Source: Desulfovibrionaceae bacterium
GTDB lineage: Bacteria > Desulfobacterota > Desulfovibrionia > Desulfovibrionales > Desulfovibrionaceae
Length of the DNA stretch: 64,000 bases
Direction of reading: 5' to 3'
Assembly: GCA_028689675.1 (NCBI GenBank)
Contig: JAQVCS010000010.1
Span: 29,408-93,407 of the forward strand
Made by a program: the position numbers and the translations under genes. The stretch's first letter is position 1; the number at the start of each line of letters is the position of its first letter. Positions 53,239 through 62,584 of the stretch are shown here, in pieces. A model generated the notes under the pieces. It did no database searches. It was not told the DNA's origin and saw only the letters and a list, made by a program, of their open reading frames with translations.

Positions 53239-54786
53239 GCAGTGCTGGCAATGTTTTGTGTCGCCGTCTCTTTCCTTTTTGGCAAGGCGGTTCAGGGCAT
53301 TCACATAGGCACGGGCGCTGGCTACCAGCACATCGGCATGTGCCCCACGCCCCACAGCACTGTAGCCATCATGCTTCAGGCGCACAGTCACTTCGCCCTG
53401 AGCATCTGTACCCCCTGTCACCGCATTTACCACATACGATTCCAGCTCTGGCTCGCGTTCCACAATTTGGTTAATGACGTTGAACACGGCATCCACCGAG
53501 CCCACGCCAAAGCCTGCGCCAGAGCGCTCTTGCCCTTCCACATCCATCAACACGGCGGCTGTGGGCGGAATGCTGCCGCTGTCTGAAGACTGCACGCTCA
53601 CATGGCGCAGGCGCATACTGTCAGGAATGCGGTAAATTTCTTCCAGCACAATAGCAACCACGTCTTCATCATGCACTTTCTTTTTCTTGTCTGCCAAATT
53701 TTTAATGGCCTCAAAAACCACATTCAGCTGCTCTTCTTCCAAAGCATAGCCTAAGCTTTCCAGCTTTGTTTTAACCGCATTGCGGCCAGAATGCTTGCCC
53801 AGCACAATATCGGTATGCAGGCGCCCCACAGACTGCGGGGTCATAATTTCATAGGTTTCGCGGTTTTTCAGCATACCGTCCTGATGAATGCCCGATTCAT
53901 GCGCAAAGGCATTTGCGCCCACAATAGCTTTGTTGGCAGGGATAGATTGCCCAATGGTCATGGCAAGCAAGCGGCACGAGGGGTACAATTGCTCTGTTTT
54001 AATGCCGTGGCTCAAACCATAATAGCCAGAGCGCACAGTCAGCGCCATGGCCACTTCTTCCAGCGCGGCATTGCCAGCCCGCTCGCCAATACCGCTAATG
54101 GTCACCTCTGCCTGACGCGCCCCCACTTTAAGGGCAGCAAGGGTGTTGGCCACAGCACAGCCAAGGTCATTATGGCAATGCACGCTGAAAATGGCCTTGC
54201 CGCTGTTGGGCGTATGCTTGATAACATACTCAATCATAGCGGCAAATTCTTCGGGCTGGGCATAACCCACGGTGTCGGGCAGATTGATGGTGGTGGCTCC
54301 AGCATCAATCACCGCTTCCACAACGCGGCACAAAAAGTCTTTGTTCGAGCGCGAGGCATCTTCGGCAGAAAATTCCACATTAGGCGTATAGGCAGCACAG
54401 CGCGCCACGCCAGCCACAGCCATGGCAAGCACAGCGTCTGGCTCTTTGCGCAATTTATACTGCATATGCAGTGGTGAGGTGGAAATAAAGGTATGAATGC
54501 GGGGGTGTTTGGCCGCTTTTACGGCTTCCCAACAGCGGTCAATATCGTTGGGCACGCAGCGGCACAGGCCTGCCACCTGAATTTCGCCAGCTTGCTCGGC
54601 AATAGCCTGCACAGCTTCAAAATCCCCCTGCGAGGAAGCGGGAAAGCCCGCTTCCAGAATATCAACGCCCAGCACTTCCAGCTGATGGGCAAGGCGTAAT
54701 TTTTCTTGCAGGTTCATGGTTGCGCCGGGGGACTGTTCCCCGTCACGCAAGGTGGTATCAAAAAAATAAACTCGATCCTGAGACAT
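53236..54786 (-). CDS. leuA: 2-isopropylmalate synthase
   Basis: The 516-residue enzyme condenses acetyl-CoA with 2-oxoisovalerate, the committed step of leucine synthesis. Motifs include YFFDTTLRDGEQSPGATM, VSIGGIGERAGNAALEEV-like metal residues, HCHNDLGCAVANTLAA, and a C-terminal LeuA dimer/regulatory domain (about 390-500) for leucine feedback. GAGGAG precedes ATG 54786. It follows pssA by 126 bp. The C-terminus CQHC is unusually cysteine-rich. Confidence 0.97.
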   Translation of the reverse strand: MSQDRVYFFDTTLRDGEQSPGATMNLQEKLRLAHQLEVLGVDILEAGFPASSQGDFEAVQAIAEQAGEIQVAGLCRCVPNDIDRCWEAVKAAKHPRIHTFISTSPLHMQYKLRKEPDAVLAMAVAGVARCAAYTPNVEFSAEDASRSNKDFLCRVVEAVIDAGATTINLPDTVGYAQPEEFAAMIEYVIKHTPNSGKAIFSVHCHNDLGCAVANTLAALKVGARQAEVTISGIGERAGNAALEEVAMALTVRSGYYGLSHGIKTEQLYPSCRLLAMTIGQSIPANKAIVGANAFAHESGIHQDGMLKNRETYEIMTPQSVGRLHTDIVLGKHSGRNAVKTKLESLGYALEEEQLNVVFEAIKNLADKKKKVHDEDVVAIVLEEIYRIPDSMRLRHVSVQSSDSGSIPPTAAVLMDVEGQERSGAGFGVGSVDAVFNVINQIVEREPELESYVVNAVTGGTDAQGEVTVRLKHDGYSAVGRGAHADVLVASARAYVNALNRLAKKERDGDTKHCQHC

Positions 54787-54912
54787 AGTACTCTCCTCTG
54801 GCTAGACAGTAAGTGTGCTGTTCGTTACGGCCGCCCTCAAAATGTGGGGACAGCGTGCCAGGAAGGGTAAGCGTCCGCCCAAAGGGCGGTTGGTGCGAAC
54901 CGCGACGACAGC

Positions 54913-55674
54913 CTATTCGCCTGATAGCGATAGGTTACGTAGCAATTCGCGGTTGCGGCGCGGCAAAATCATAAAGGTGTACACAAGGCCACCTATGATA
55001 TAGCCAAAGCACAACAGAAAGGCAAAAATTTTGGGGGCAGTAATAATAAGGGCAAAAATAAGCATTGCCGTTACCATGGTGCTGAAGGGGTGGGCGCGCA
55101 CAAAATCGTATTCTTTAAAAGAAAAATAGCGCACGCGGCTTACCATAAGTATGCCCAGCACAGCCGTCATAACCAAGGCGAAATAGGGCATGGCAGGCTG
55201 CACAAACTGGGGCAAGTATGATTCTATTAAAATAAGGCTAATAGCTGTGCAGGCAGCACCCGGTATGGGCAAGCCCACAAAAAAGCGCTTGCTTGTGCTG
55301 GCTGTGCTAATATTAAAGCGTGCCAAGCGCAAAGCCCCGCAGGCAGCATAAATAAATACAGCAGCGCAGCCCAGACGGCCAAAGGTGTGCAAGTGCCACA
55401 GCCACATAATGAGCGCTGGGGAAACCCCAAAAGCAACACAATCAGCTAAGGAATCGTATTGCACGCCAAATTCACTGGCCGTATGCGTTAAGCGCGCTAC
55501 TTTGCCATCCAGCCCGTCCATGAGGCCAGAAAAAATAATAGCCAATGCCGCAAGCTCAAAACGCCCGTCCATGGCATAAATCACGCCCATAACGCCAGAA
55601 AACAGGCTTATTGTCGTGATCATATTGGGGAGGATGTAAACCCCTTTATGTATGGGCAGTTTTTCGTCTTTCAT
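54913..55674 (-). CDS. pssA: CDP-diacylglycerol-serine O-phosphatidyltransferase
   Basis: The 253-residue membrane enzyme makes phosphatidylserine. The CDP-alcohol phosphotransferase motif DGLDGKVAR...GVQYDSLAD lies at residues 53-78, and six or more hydrophobic helices follow. The soluble N-terminus EKLPIHKGVYILPNMIT is typical of the family. It lies nine bp after psd, its pathway partner, and upstream of leuA. Confidence 0.96.
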   Translation of the reverse strand: MKDEKLPIHKGVYILPNMITTISLFSGVMGVIYAMDGRFELAALAIIFSGLMDGLDGKVARLTHTASEFGVQYDSLADCVAFGVSPALIMWLWHLHTFGRLGCAAVFIYAACGALRLARFNISTASTSKRFFVGLPIPGAACTAISLILIESYLPQFVQPAMPYFALVMTAVLGILMVSRVRYFSFKEYDFVRAHPFSTMVTAMLIFALIITAPKIFAFLLCFGYIIGGLVYTFMILPRRNRELLRNLSLSGE

Positions 55675-55683
55675 ACCAGCACC

Positions 55684-56325
55684 TTAAGCCTTGCTGGCGA
55701 GCACGCTTTCACCAGCATACACCTGCTCGCCTATAGTAGTGACAACAGTATAATCTTCGGGCACATAAAGGTCAACACGCGAGCCAAAGCGTATCATGCC
55801 ATAGCGCTGCCCACGCGCCAAAGCCTCACCTTCATCCACACGGCACACAATGCGGCGGGCAATAAGCCCTGCAATCTGCACCATTGTCCACGCCTGCCCC
55901 TCTGCTTCGCGCACAAGGTAGGCGCAGCGCTCATTATCGGTGGCGGCTTTATCCCACGCAGCATTCACAAAAGCCCCGGGGAAGTAGCGTATGGCCTCCA
56001 CCGTGCCAGCCACAGGGGCGCGGTTTACATGCACGCTGAACACATTCATAAAAATACTGATGCACAAGCGGCGCTCGCCCGTCATGGGGTCTTCACGCGG
56101 CTCTATGCGTATCACCTTGCCGTCGGCAGGGCTTACCGCCAGCCCCGTGGCCTGCGGCGTTACACGTTCGGGGTCACGAAAAAAATGGCATGAAAACCAG
56201 CAGAGCAGCAAAAAAAGCAAGGCCATCGGCCAGCAGCCGAGTAAGGCAAAAATGAGGGAAGACAGAGCCGTTAAGCCAATAACTGGCCAGCCCTCGGGGC
56301 TAAGGCTTATAGAGGCAGCACGCAT
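55684..56325 (-). CDS. psd: Phosphatidylserine decarboxylase, short (type II-like) form
   Basis: The 213-residue proenzyme converts phosphatidylserine to phosphatidylethanolamine. Two N-terminal hydrophobic helices are followed by [31 protein letters not shown] and the self-cleavage site RFGSRVD near the C-terminus, where serine becomes the pyruvoyl group. AGGAG precedes ATG 56325; an in-frame start 43 residues upstream would overlap the moaC leader. With pssA it forms the phosphatidylethanolamine pathway. Confidence 0.95.
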   Translation of the reverse strand: MRAASISLSPEGWPVIGLTALSSLIFALLGCWPMALLFLLLCWFSCHFFRDPERVTPQATGLAVSPADGKVIRIEPREDPMTGERRLCISIFMNVFSVHVNRAPVAGTVEAIRYFPGAFVNAAWDKAATDNERCAYLVREAEGQAWTMVQIAGLIARRIVCRVDEGEALARGQRYGMIRFGSRVDLYVPEDYTVVTTIGEQVYAGESVLASKA

Positions 56326-56471
56326 GGCAACTCCTAACATACTAAAGTAGAGAGAAGCAGGCACTATACCTTTTCGCGCTTGGCAAAGCAAGCCCCTGCT
56401 ACGCCCCTGCCCTTGCCAAGGGCTTCGCCTTGGCATACACAGGACAAGCAACACTGTATAAAGGAAAGGTC

Positions 56472-56975
56472 ATGACACAAACATTCTCTCATGTAGATGC
56501 TGAAGGCAATGTGCAAATGGTGGACGTGGGGCACAAGCAAAACACGCAGCGTATTGCGCTTGTAGAGGCCTTTGTTGAAGTGAATGAGCACACCATGCTT
56601 TTACTCAAAAATGCAGCCCTGCCCAAGGGGGATGTGCTGACCACAGCCAAAATAGCGGGCATTATGGCAGCCAAGCGCACAGCAGAGCTTATTCCTCTGT
56701 GCCACCCCCTTGCCCTGAGCTATGCCGACATTCGCTTTGAGGTGCGGCACTGCACCATTCGCATAGAGGCCGAAGTGCGCACCAATGGTGCTACTGGTGT
56801 AGAAATGGAAGGCATTATTGCCGCGCAAACCGCTGCCGCCACTATTTATGATATGTGCAAGGCCGTACAAAAAGATATTATTATTCGCAATGTGCGTTTA
56901 TTGAAAAAAACAGGGGGCAAAAGCGGTATTTTTACAGCCACAAGCCCCACCCCAGCCCCTGCGGAGCAATGCTAG
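56472..56975 (+). CDS. moaC: Cyclic pyranopterin monophosphate synthase
   Basis: The 167-residue enzyme catalyses the second step of molybdopterin synthesis. Motifs are FSHVDAEGNVQMVDVGHK, GIMAAKRTAELIPLCHPL and TGVEMEGIIAAQTAAATIYDMCKA, ending in LLKKTGGKSG. GGAAAGG precedes ATG 56472. The stop codon abuts lgt, so the pair is coupled. mobB lies 32 kb away. Confidence 0.96.
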   Translation: MTQTFSHVDAEGNVQMVDVGHKQNTQRIALVEAFVEVNEHTMLLLKNAALPKGDVLTTAKIAGIMAAKRTAELIPLCHPLALSYADIRFEVRHCTIRIEAEVRTNGATGVEMEGIIAAQTAAATIYDMCKAVQKDIIIRNVRLLKKTGGKSGIFTATSPTPAPAEQC

Positions 56976-57818
56976 ATGTTTGCACCTTCTTTTGACCCCG
57001 TAGCCATAAGCCTTGGATCTTTTCAGCTGCGCTGGTATGGCATGATGTATTTATGCGCTTTCCTTACAGGCTGGCTGCTGGCGCGCTACCGCGCGGGCAA
57101 GCCGGGGGCGGGGGCAGACTGGACAGCGCTTGATGTGGATGACATGCTCACAGGCTTTATGCTGGGGGTTATTGCTGGGGGCAGGCTTGGCTATGTGCTT
57201 TTTTATGACCTGCCCGTCTACCTTGCTGACCCGCTGGAAATTTTCCGCATCTGGAATGGCGGCATGTCTTTTCATGGCGGGCTGCTGGGTGTGATGGCAG
57301 CCATGCTGTGGTTTGCCCACAAAAAGAAGAAAAGCTTTTGGCAAATTTCAGATTTTGTTGCCCCCTTGGTCGCACCGGGGCTCTTTTTTGGGCGTATTGG
57401 CAATTTCATCAATGGCGAGCTGTGGGGCAAGGTAAGCGATGCCCCTTGGGCTGTGCTGTTTCCCCATGGTGGCGATGTACCGCGCCACCCTTCGCAACTC
57501 TATGAAGCCGCGCTGGAAGGGCTGGTGCTTTTTGTGCTTGTGTGGCTTTTTTCGCGCCAGCGCCGCCCTTGGGGCGCAGTTTCTGGCCTGTTTGCTCTGG
57601 GCTATGGTCTGTTCCGTTTTATGGTTGAATTTGTGCGCCTGCCCGACCCGCAACTGGGCTATCTTGCTTTTGGCTGGCTCACCATGGGGCAAGTATTGTG
57701 CCTGCCGCTTATTTTTATTGGCTTGTGGCTTTTGCTGCGCAAGGGCTGGCAGGTTGTGCCAGAGCCTGCCAAACAGCCTGCGGCGCAAGCCCACGCCAAG
57801 CAAAAAAAGCGCGCCTAG
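56976..57818 (+). CDS. lgt: Prolipoprotein diacylglyceryl transferase
   Basis: The 280-residue inner-membrane enzyme transfers diacylglycerol to lipobox cysteines. It has seven or more helices, the Lgt signature GLFFGRIGNFINGELWG, MSFHGGLLG, and HPSQLYEA. A basic tail KQPAAQAHAKQKKRA closes it. It is needed for lipoproteins such as the LppC-like protein at 11.9 kb. It directly follows moaC. Confidence 0.96.
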   Translation: MFAPSFDPVAISLGSFQLRWYGMMYLCAFLTGWLLARYRAGKPGAGADWTALDVDDMLTGFMLGVIAGGRLGYVLFYDLPVYLADPLEIFRIWNGGMSFHGGLLGVMAAMLWFAHKKKKSFWQISDFVAPLVAPGLFFGRIGNFINGELWGKVSDAPWAVLFPHGGDVPRHPSQLYEAALEGLVLFVLVWLFSRQRRPWGAVSGLFALGYGLFRFMVEFVRLPDPQLGYLAFGWLTMGQVLCLPLIFIGLWLLLRKGWQVVPEPAKQPAAQAHAKQKKRA

Positions 57819-58013
57819 CGCATACAGCGCTTTAATAGTTGACAGCAAGCCCCTTTTCTGTGAAGGTTACCGCGCCTTGTCGCCCTTGCGGGCTTGCTTT
57901 TATGGCGCTGCAATGCAGCATTTTTGCTCATAGCGGCGCACTTATTTGACAAGGCAACGCGCTTTGCACACCATGCCAGCGCTCACTCTGTTTGCAGATT
58001 TCTTGGAGGAAAC

Positions 58014-58232
58014 ATGGCCAAAGAAGGTGCCATTGAAGTTGACGGCGTTGTGCAGGAAGCCCTGCCCAATGCCATGTTTCGCGTTGAACTTGCCAACGGC
58101 CACGAAGTGCTGGCGCATATTTCTGGTAAAATGCGTAAGTTTTACATTCGTATCTTGCCTGGGGATCGCGTTAAGGTAGAGCTTTCCCCTTACGACCTTA
58201 CCCGTGGCCGCATTACCTACCGCATGAAGTAG
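58014..58232 (+). CDS. infA: Translation initiation factor IF-1
   Basis: A 72-residue OB-fold protein: [26 protein letters not shown] at the start and [15 protein letters not shown] at the end are standard IF-1. GGAGG precedes ATG 58014. A TTGACA at 57946 is a possible -35, but its -10 is weak. A strong terminator follows, so it is monocistronic. Confidence 0.97.
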   Translation: MAKEGAIEVDGVVQEALPNAMFRVELANGHEVLAHISGKMRKFYIRILPGDRVKVELSPYDLTRGRITYRMK

Positions 58233-58257
58233 CCTTACAGGCCGCATTGTACGTACA

Positions 58258-58286
58258 AAAAGCCGCTTTTTTAAGCGGCTTTTCGT
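58258..58286 (+). terminator. Terminator of infA
   Basis: A perfect 11-bp stem AAAAGCCGCTT/AAGCGGCTTTT (58258-58268 with 58273-58283) with a four-T loop. Confidence 0.85.
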
Positions 58287-58310
58287 GCTTGTCCTGCTTT
58301 TCTGGGCGCA

Positions 58311-58799
58311 TTACACAAGCCACACCAGCACGGCAAGGCAGGCGCAAGCCAGCACTCCAGCAAGGGCATCATCCAGCATAATGCCCCAGCCTGCGGGCAG
58401 CCAATGCTCTGAAGCCCCTACAGGCCATGGCTTAGCTATATCAAAAAGCCGAAACAGGCCAAAGGCTGCCAGCCCCATCCACACCGTGGGCTGGGTAAAG
58501 GGCAAAAGCACAAGCCACACCCCCAGCAATTCATCAATAACCACTTCCCCCGGGTCTTGCTTGTGCAGCAGCTGCTCTGCCCTGCCTGCGGCCAGCGCCC
58601 CCAGCACAAAAATGCCCGCTAAAAGCAGGGCTCGCCCCCACAAGGGCAGGGGCAAAAACAGCCACGGCGCAAGCAACAGAGCTAAAAAAGAGCCCCATGT
58701 GCCGGGCGCGGTGCGCGCCAGCCCAGCCACACCCACACGGCAAAAATCAAGCACAAGCCTGTCACCCAAGGGCAAGGCTTTTTCTTCTTCACGCGTCAT
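58311..58799 (-). CDS. pgpA: Phosphatidylglycerophosphatase A
   Basis: The 162-residue membrane phosphatase removes phosphate from phosphatidylglycerol phosphate. Motifs are GTWGSFLALLLAP, the metal site DPGEVVIDELLGVWLV, and RLFDIAKPWPVG. AAGGGG precedes ATG 58799; 19 upstream residues are in frame but unlike the family. It lies 60 bp after the ferredoxin-type gene on the same strand. With pssA and psd it covers both main phospholipid branches. Confidence 0.93.
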   Translation of the reverse strand: MTREEEKALPLGDRLVLDFCRVGVAGLARTAPGTWGSFLALLLAPWLFLPLPLWGRALLLAGIFVLGALAAGRAEQLLHKQDPGEVVIDELLGVWLVLLPFTQPTVWMGLAAFGLFRLFDIAKPWPVGASEHWLPAGWGIMLDDALAGVLACACLAVLVWLV

Positions 58800-58859
58800 T
58801 ACAGCCCCTTTGCTGTACAAAGCCCTGTGGCAAGCAATGTCACAGGGCTTTAGCACAAA

Positions 58860-59969
58860 TTATTTTATAATTTCTAACGTATAGGCGGCATTGCCCAAGC
58901 CGATTTTTGCGGCATGGGCAATTTGTGAATGCCAGTCAGTTACAGGATGAATGCTGCTAAAATGGTCGCAGCGCTGTTCGGCCACTTCCCCCAAAGCGCT
59001 GCTGCTTATGGCTGGAGCGGCATTCACCGCTTCAATACAGGCCAAATCCAGTGCCACAGGGTCAAAAGAAGCAAACATGCCAATATCGGGCACAACTGCC
59101 GCATCATTTTCTGCATGGCAGTCACAGCAGGGTGAAACCTGATTAACAATGGCAATGTGAAAATGTGGGCGGCCATCCACAACAGCCTTGGCATATTCCA
59201 CCATGCGGGCATTGAGCAAATGCGGGGCGGTTTCAAAGGCCACGCCAATGGCATCCACATTGCATACGCCAATGCAGCGCCCACAGCCCACGCACAAGTC
59301 ATGGTTAATACTAGCCTTTTTATCTTCTACGCGTATGGCATTCTGCGCGCAATAGGTGGTGCACACGCGGCAGCCGCGGCAGACTTCCTGATTAACGCTG
59401 GGCTTGCCATCACAATGCATAGCCATTTTACCCGCGCGCGAGCCGCAGCCCATGCCGATATTCTTTATAGCGCCGCCAAAGCCCGTTAATTCATGCCCTT
59501 TAAAATGCGTTAACGAAATAAAAATATCCGCATCCATAATGGCACGGCCAATCAGCGCTGTTTGGCAGTATTCCCCGCCAGCCACAGGCACGGAAACTTC
59601 ATCCGTCCCCTTCAAGCCATCGGCAATAATCACCTGACAGCCCGTTGTTAAAGGAGAAAAACCATTCTCTTGCGCGGCTTCCATGTGCTCTACCGCATTT
59701 TTTCTGCGCCCCACATACAGGGTATTGCAATCGGTCAAAAAGGGGATGCCCCCCTGCTTTTTCACCCGATCAGCCACCACTTTGGCAAAATTGGGGCGCA
59801 AAAAGGATAAATTGCCAGGCTCACCAAAGTGCAGCTTGATGGCAACAAAATTCTTTTCCATATCAATCTGCTCTATGCCTGCCTTAAGCATGAGCTTTTC
59901 TAACTTTTCTAACAAACTTACACCAGAACGGCAGCGCATATCGGTAAAAAACACCTTGGATGATTCCAC
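58860..59969 (-). CDS. DUF362 protein with two 4Fe-4S ferredoxin motifs
   Basis: The 369-residue protein starts at GTG 59969 behind AAGGAG. It has an N-terminal DUF362 region (RSGVSLLEKLEKLMLKAGI...VAIKLHFGEPGN, LTHFKGHELTGFGGAIKNIGMGCGSRAGK) and two Cx2Cx2Cx3C motifs (CRGCRVCTTYC and CVGCGRCIGVC) in the centre. An upstream in-frame ATG adds 33 residues that do not look coding. The family is common in anaerobes, with unknown function, probably electron transfer. Confidence 0.88.
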   Translation of the reverse strand: MESSKVFFTDMRCRSGVSLLEKLEKLMLKAGIEQIDMEKNFVAIKLHFGEPGNLSFLRPNFAKVVADRVKKQGGIPFLTDCNTLYVGRRKNAVEHMEAAQENGFSPLTTGCQVIIADGLKGTDEVSVPVAGGEYCQTALIGRAIMDADIFISLTHFKGHELTGFGGAIKNIGMGCGSRAGKMAMHCDGKPSVNQEVCRGCRVCTTYCAQNAIRVEDKKASINHDLCVGCGRCIGVCNVDAIGVAFETAPHLLNARMVEYAKAVVDGRPHFHIAIVNQVSPCCDCHAENDAAVVPDIGMFASFDPVALDLACIEAVNAAPAISSSALGEVAEQRCDHFSSIHPVTDWHSQIAHAAKIGLGNAAYTLEIIK

Positions 59970-60178
59970 GGTTAGCTCCTTTTTGTTAGCAGATGTGCTG
60001 AAAATGGGCTTTGCCCCAGACCAGTAAAATATAAAAAAATAATCACGGCGTCCACTGCCCTGCAACAAGCAAAGCCTGCTTGCAACTCATATTGACAAGA
60101 ATAGCAGGCGCGGGCATAGTCTTTTTTGCTCTTTTTGGGCTAATTATTCCTTTTTTTTGATTTTATGAGGTTTTTTTC

Positions 60179-60550
60179 ATGTCTTCCCCTGTTCGCTTGC
60201 ACCACTGGTGCGCCTTGTGTGTGGCCATTCTCTTTGAGGTGAGCGGCACCTCACTTATGAAACTTTCGCATGGCTGGAGCTTTGCTTATGCCCCACAGGT
60301 GGGTTTGCTTGCCATGTGGCTGTGCATTGCCCTTTCTTATTATAGCCTTTCGCTGGCCACACTGGCCATGCCTGTGGGCGTTGCCTTTGCCCTGTGGGAT
60401 GGCATTGGCCTAGTTCTTATTACCCTGTGCTCTGTGCTCTTTATGGGGGAAATTATCACGCTCACAAAAGCCGCAGGGTTGCTTTGCGTGCTTGCTGGCG
60501 GGCTTTTGGTGCACCATGGCACAGATACAGCAGAGGTGAGCCATGCTTGA
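60179..60550 (+). CDS. SMR-family efflux subunit, first of a pair
   Basis: A 123-residue protein with four hydrophobic helices: VAILFEVSGTSLMKLSHGW includes the conserved membrane glutamate of helix 1, and LWDGIGLVLITLCSVLFMGE the third helix. It overlaps the next SMR gene by eight bases, so it forms a heteromeric pair like MdtJI, which exports spermidine in E. coli. GAGG lies eight bases before ATG 60179. Substrate here is unknown; drugs, guanidinium compounds or polyamines are possible. Confidence 0.88.
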   Translation: MSSPVRLHHWCALCVAILFEVSGTSLMKLSHGWSFAYAPQVGLLAMWLCIALSYYSLSLATLAMPVGVAFALWDGIGLVLITLCSVLFMGEIITLTKAAGLLCVLAGGLLVHHGTDTAEVSHA

Positions 60551-60881
60551 TGCCCTTTCTGCTTTGTTTAGCGTGCCTGTGCTGCTCACCTTACTGGCTG
60601 CACTGCTTGATATTATTGCCAACCTTTTGCTGGCTCGCTCAAACGGTTTTCGCAAGCGCGGCTTGGGGCTGCTGGCACTGCTTTTAGTGGGCACGGCGTT
60701 TTGGGTGCTTTCCATTGCCGTGCGCGAGCTTGACCTTGCCGTTGCCTATGCCCTGTGGGGCTGTTTTGGCATTTTGGGCACAAGCCTGAGCGGTTGGGCA
60801 CTGTTTGGCCAAAAAATGCACTTTTCTGCCTTTGTGGGCATGGCTTTGCTTTTTTTCGGCATTATCTTGCTGCGCCTATAA
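60543..60881 (+). CDS. SMR-family efflux subunit, second of a pair
   Basis: The 112-residue partner has four helices (FSVPVLLTLLAALLDIIANLLL with Asp rather than Glu in helix 1, then VAYALWGCFGILGTSLSGWALFGQK). The aspartate at the helix 1 position is a divergence from typical EmrE and points to a specialised subunit. It overlaps the upstream gene and ends at a strong terminator. Confidence 0.85.
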   Translation: MLDALSALFSVPVLLTLLAALLDIIANLLLARSNGFRKRGLGLLALLLVGTAFWVLSIAVRELDLAVAYALWGCFGILGTSLSGWALFGQKMHFSAFVGMALLFFGIILLRL

Positions 60882-60897
60882 TTTTATACTGTATACT

Positions 60898-60934
60898 AAA
60901 AAAACGCCAAGGTAGTACTTTGGCGTTTTTTTAT
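60898..60934 (+). terminator. Terminator of the SMR pair
   Basis: A perfect 13-bp stem (60898-60910 with 60920-60932), of which seven pairs are A-T, with a GC core and T-run. The symmetry also makes it a possible terminator for the convergent membrane gene. Confidence 0.85.
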
Positions 60935-60975
60935 CAATAATAAAGCTGAACACACTTCTTATTGCCAGCGCCCGT

Positions 60976-62514
60976 TTACGAATCATCCTTGGTAAAATTC
61001 AAGACCAAAATGGAATCATTGTTCACGCCAATGCTGTAATACGGTGTGCTGCTTAACAAACGCACCGAAGTCAAATCAACATTTTCCTCAAATGCCCTGT
61101 GCAGCTGCCTGCTTACGCCGTTCGCTTCAAGCGCGCGTGGCGTGTGCCAGCTTGCGCCATCCATACTTACCTTTACCAACTTGTTCAAAATTGGGTACTT
61201 GGCTTCCACCGCAGGCAGCAAAGGGGAGCGGGGCATAGAGCCAATAAAGCAAATGCGATTTGTATTAAACTGCTGGCAATAACTTTTTACTTCGGGCAGT
61301 AAGCGTGCATAAATAAGGTCTTCATAATCATTTTGCCAGCTCAGGGCATTGCCATATAAAGAGGCAAATCCCATGCAGTAACTTAATGTAATGGCAATAA
61401 CGCCCACGCTGCACACACGGCACAGGCAGCACAAAGCACGGCTATAGCGCAGTGTGTACAGCAAAGTCATGCTCATAATAAAACCCACGCCCACATAAAC
61501 GCGCGGCTGCAGCACTATATTTTTCAGCAGCAATGTTAAACCAAGCACAGCACAGCAGCTCAGCCCAAACAGTGCTGCGGCTGCCAAAAAGCGTACTATG
61601 CGCTGCCCCAGCGGCAAGGCCAAACGCCCTGCCTTTGCTGCATAGGCAAGCAGCATGCACAGCACGGCAAGCGCCATTATGTAACCATAGCTATTGGAAT
61701 TCCAATCAAAATAAATATATGCCAAAGAATCCTGCACATTATTCCACACGCCTAAGGCCATGTTTTGCAAGGGCAGCATAAGCCCATGCTCGCGCGAATA
61801 GGAATTGAGCTCAACAAAACGTAAAGAGAATTTGTATATTCCCAGCGCCACCGCAAGAGCGGGCACGGTACGCAAACAACGCCAAAGCATTGCCCACCAG
61901 CCTTTGCCATCAAGCAAATCGCGTATTATCCAGAAGGCAAGGGCAAAAAAATAGAGATTGCACATGCCCTGATACAAGCCCAAGGAACAGAAAAATAGCA
62001 CACAGGCCACCAGCTGGGCTTGCCAGCCGCTACCATGCCGCACCAAAACATAAAAAGCCGCTGCCACGCACAGCACAGCAAGCGACATAAAAAAGCTGTC
62101 ATATTTATAGGAAAGGTTTTGCAAAAAGTAAGGGGACAGCGCCAAGGGCAAACAGCAAAACACCTGCCCCATGCGCACCGTACGCCTGAACAAGGCCGCA
62201 CAGAAAAAAATACCTGCGGCCGCAATGCAGCCCACCCCACCCAATTGCGTAAGAGGGGAAAGGTCAGAATAGCTTACAAATAAAAGAGAACCCAGCCACT
62301 CTGCAAGGTAGCGCCCCACTACAGAAAAAAAGAGGCCATCATGAAAAACCCGTGCAGTATCATTGATATAGAGGGTATTACTGCGTAAAAGAGCAAAAAT
62401 ACCTATGGCATAAAGCAAGAATAGGCTGAAAAAAGCCACACGGTTGGCGCGGAACAAAGCACAAATATCACCCGCAATGCTTTGCACACCACCCTGCCTT
62501 ACCATTTCATTCAT
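60976..62514 (-). CDS. GtrII-like glucosyltransferase-domain membrane protein
   Basis: The 512-residue polytopic protein has about ten hydrophobic helices and the marks of the GtrII/Glucos_trans_II family (PF14264): NDTARVFHDGLFFSVVGRYLAEWL near the start and YFLQNLSYKYDSFFMSLAV. A soluble C-terminal part of about 120 residues follows (QQFNTNRICFIGSMPRSPLLP). Members transfer glucose from a lipid carrier to O-antigen in the periplasm. No GtrA/GtrB partners are adjacent. GAGGAG selects ATG 62514. Confidence 0.85.
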   Translation of the reverse strand: MNEMVRQGGVQSIAGDICALFRANRVAFFSLFLLYAIGIFALLRSNTLYINDTARVFHDGLFFSVVGRYLAEWLGSLLFVSYSDLSPLTQLGGVGCIAAAGIFFCAALFRRTVRMGQVFCCLPLALSPYFLQNLSYKYDSFFMSLAVLCVAAAFYVLVRHGSGWQAQLVACVLFFCSLGLYQGMCNLYFFALAFWIIRDLLDGKGWWAMLWRCLRTVPALAVALGIYKFSLRFVELNSYSREHGLMLPLQNMALGVWNNVQDSLAYIYFDWNSNSYGYIMALAVLCMLLAYAAKAGRLALPLGQRIVRFLAAAALFGLSCCAVLGLTLLLKNIVLQPRVYVGVGFIMSMTLLYTLRYSRALCCLCRVCSVGVIAITLSYCMGFASLYGNALSWQNDYEDLIYARLLPEVKSYCQQFNTNRICFIGSMPRSPLLPAVEAKYPILNKLVKVSMDGASWHTPRALEANGVSRQLHRAFEENVDLTSVRLLSSTPYYSIGVNNDSILVLNFTKDDS

Positions 62515-62584
62515 ACAAATGCTCCTCAAAAAGACAAGCTATAAAGGGCGCAAGGGCACTAACACTTCCCCCACGCTGTATGTA

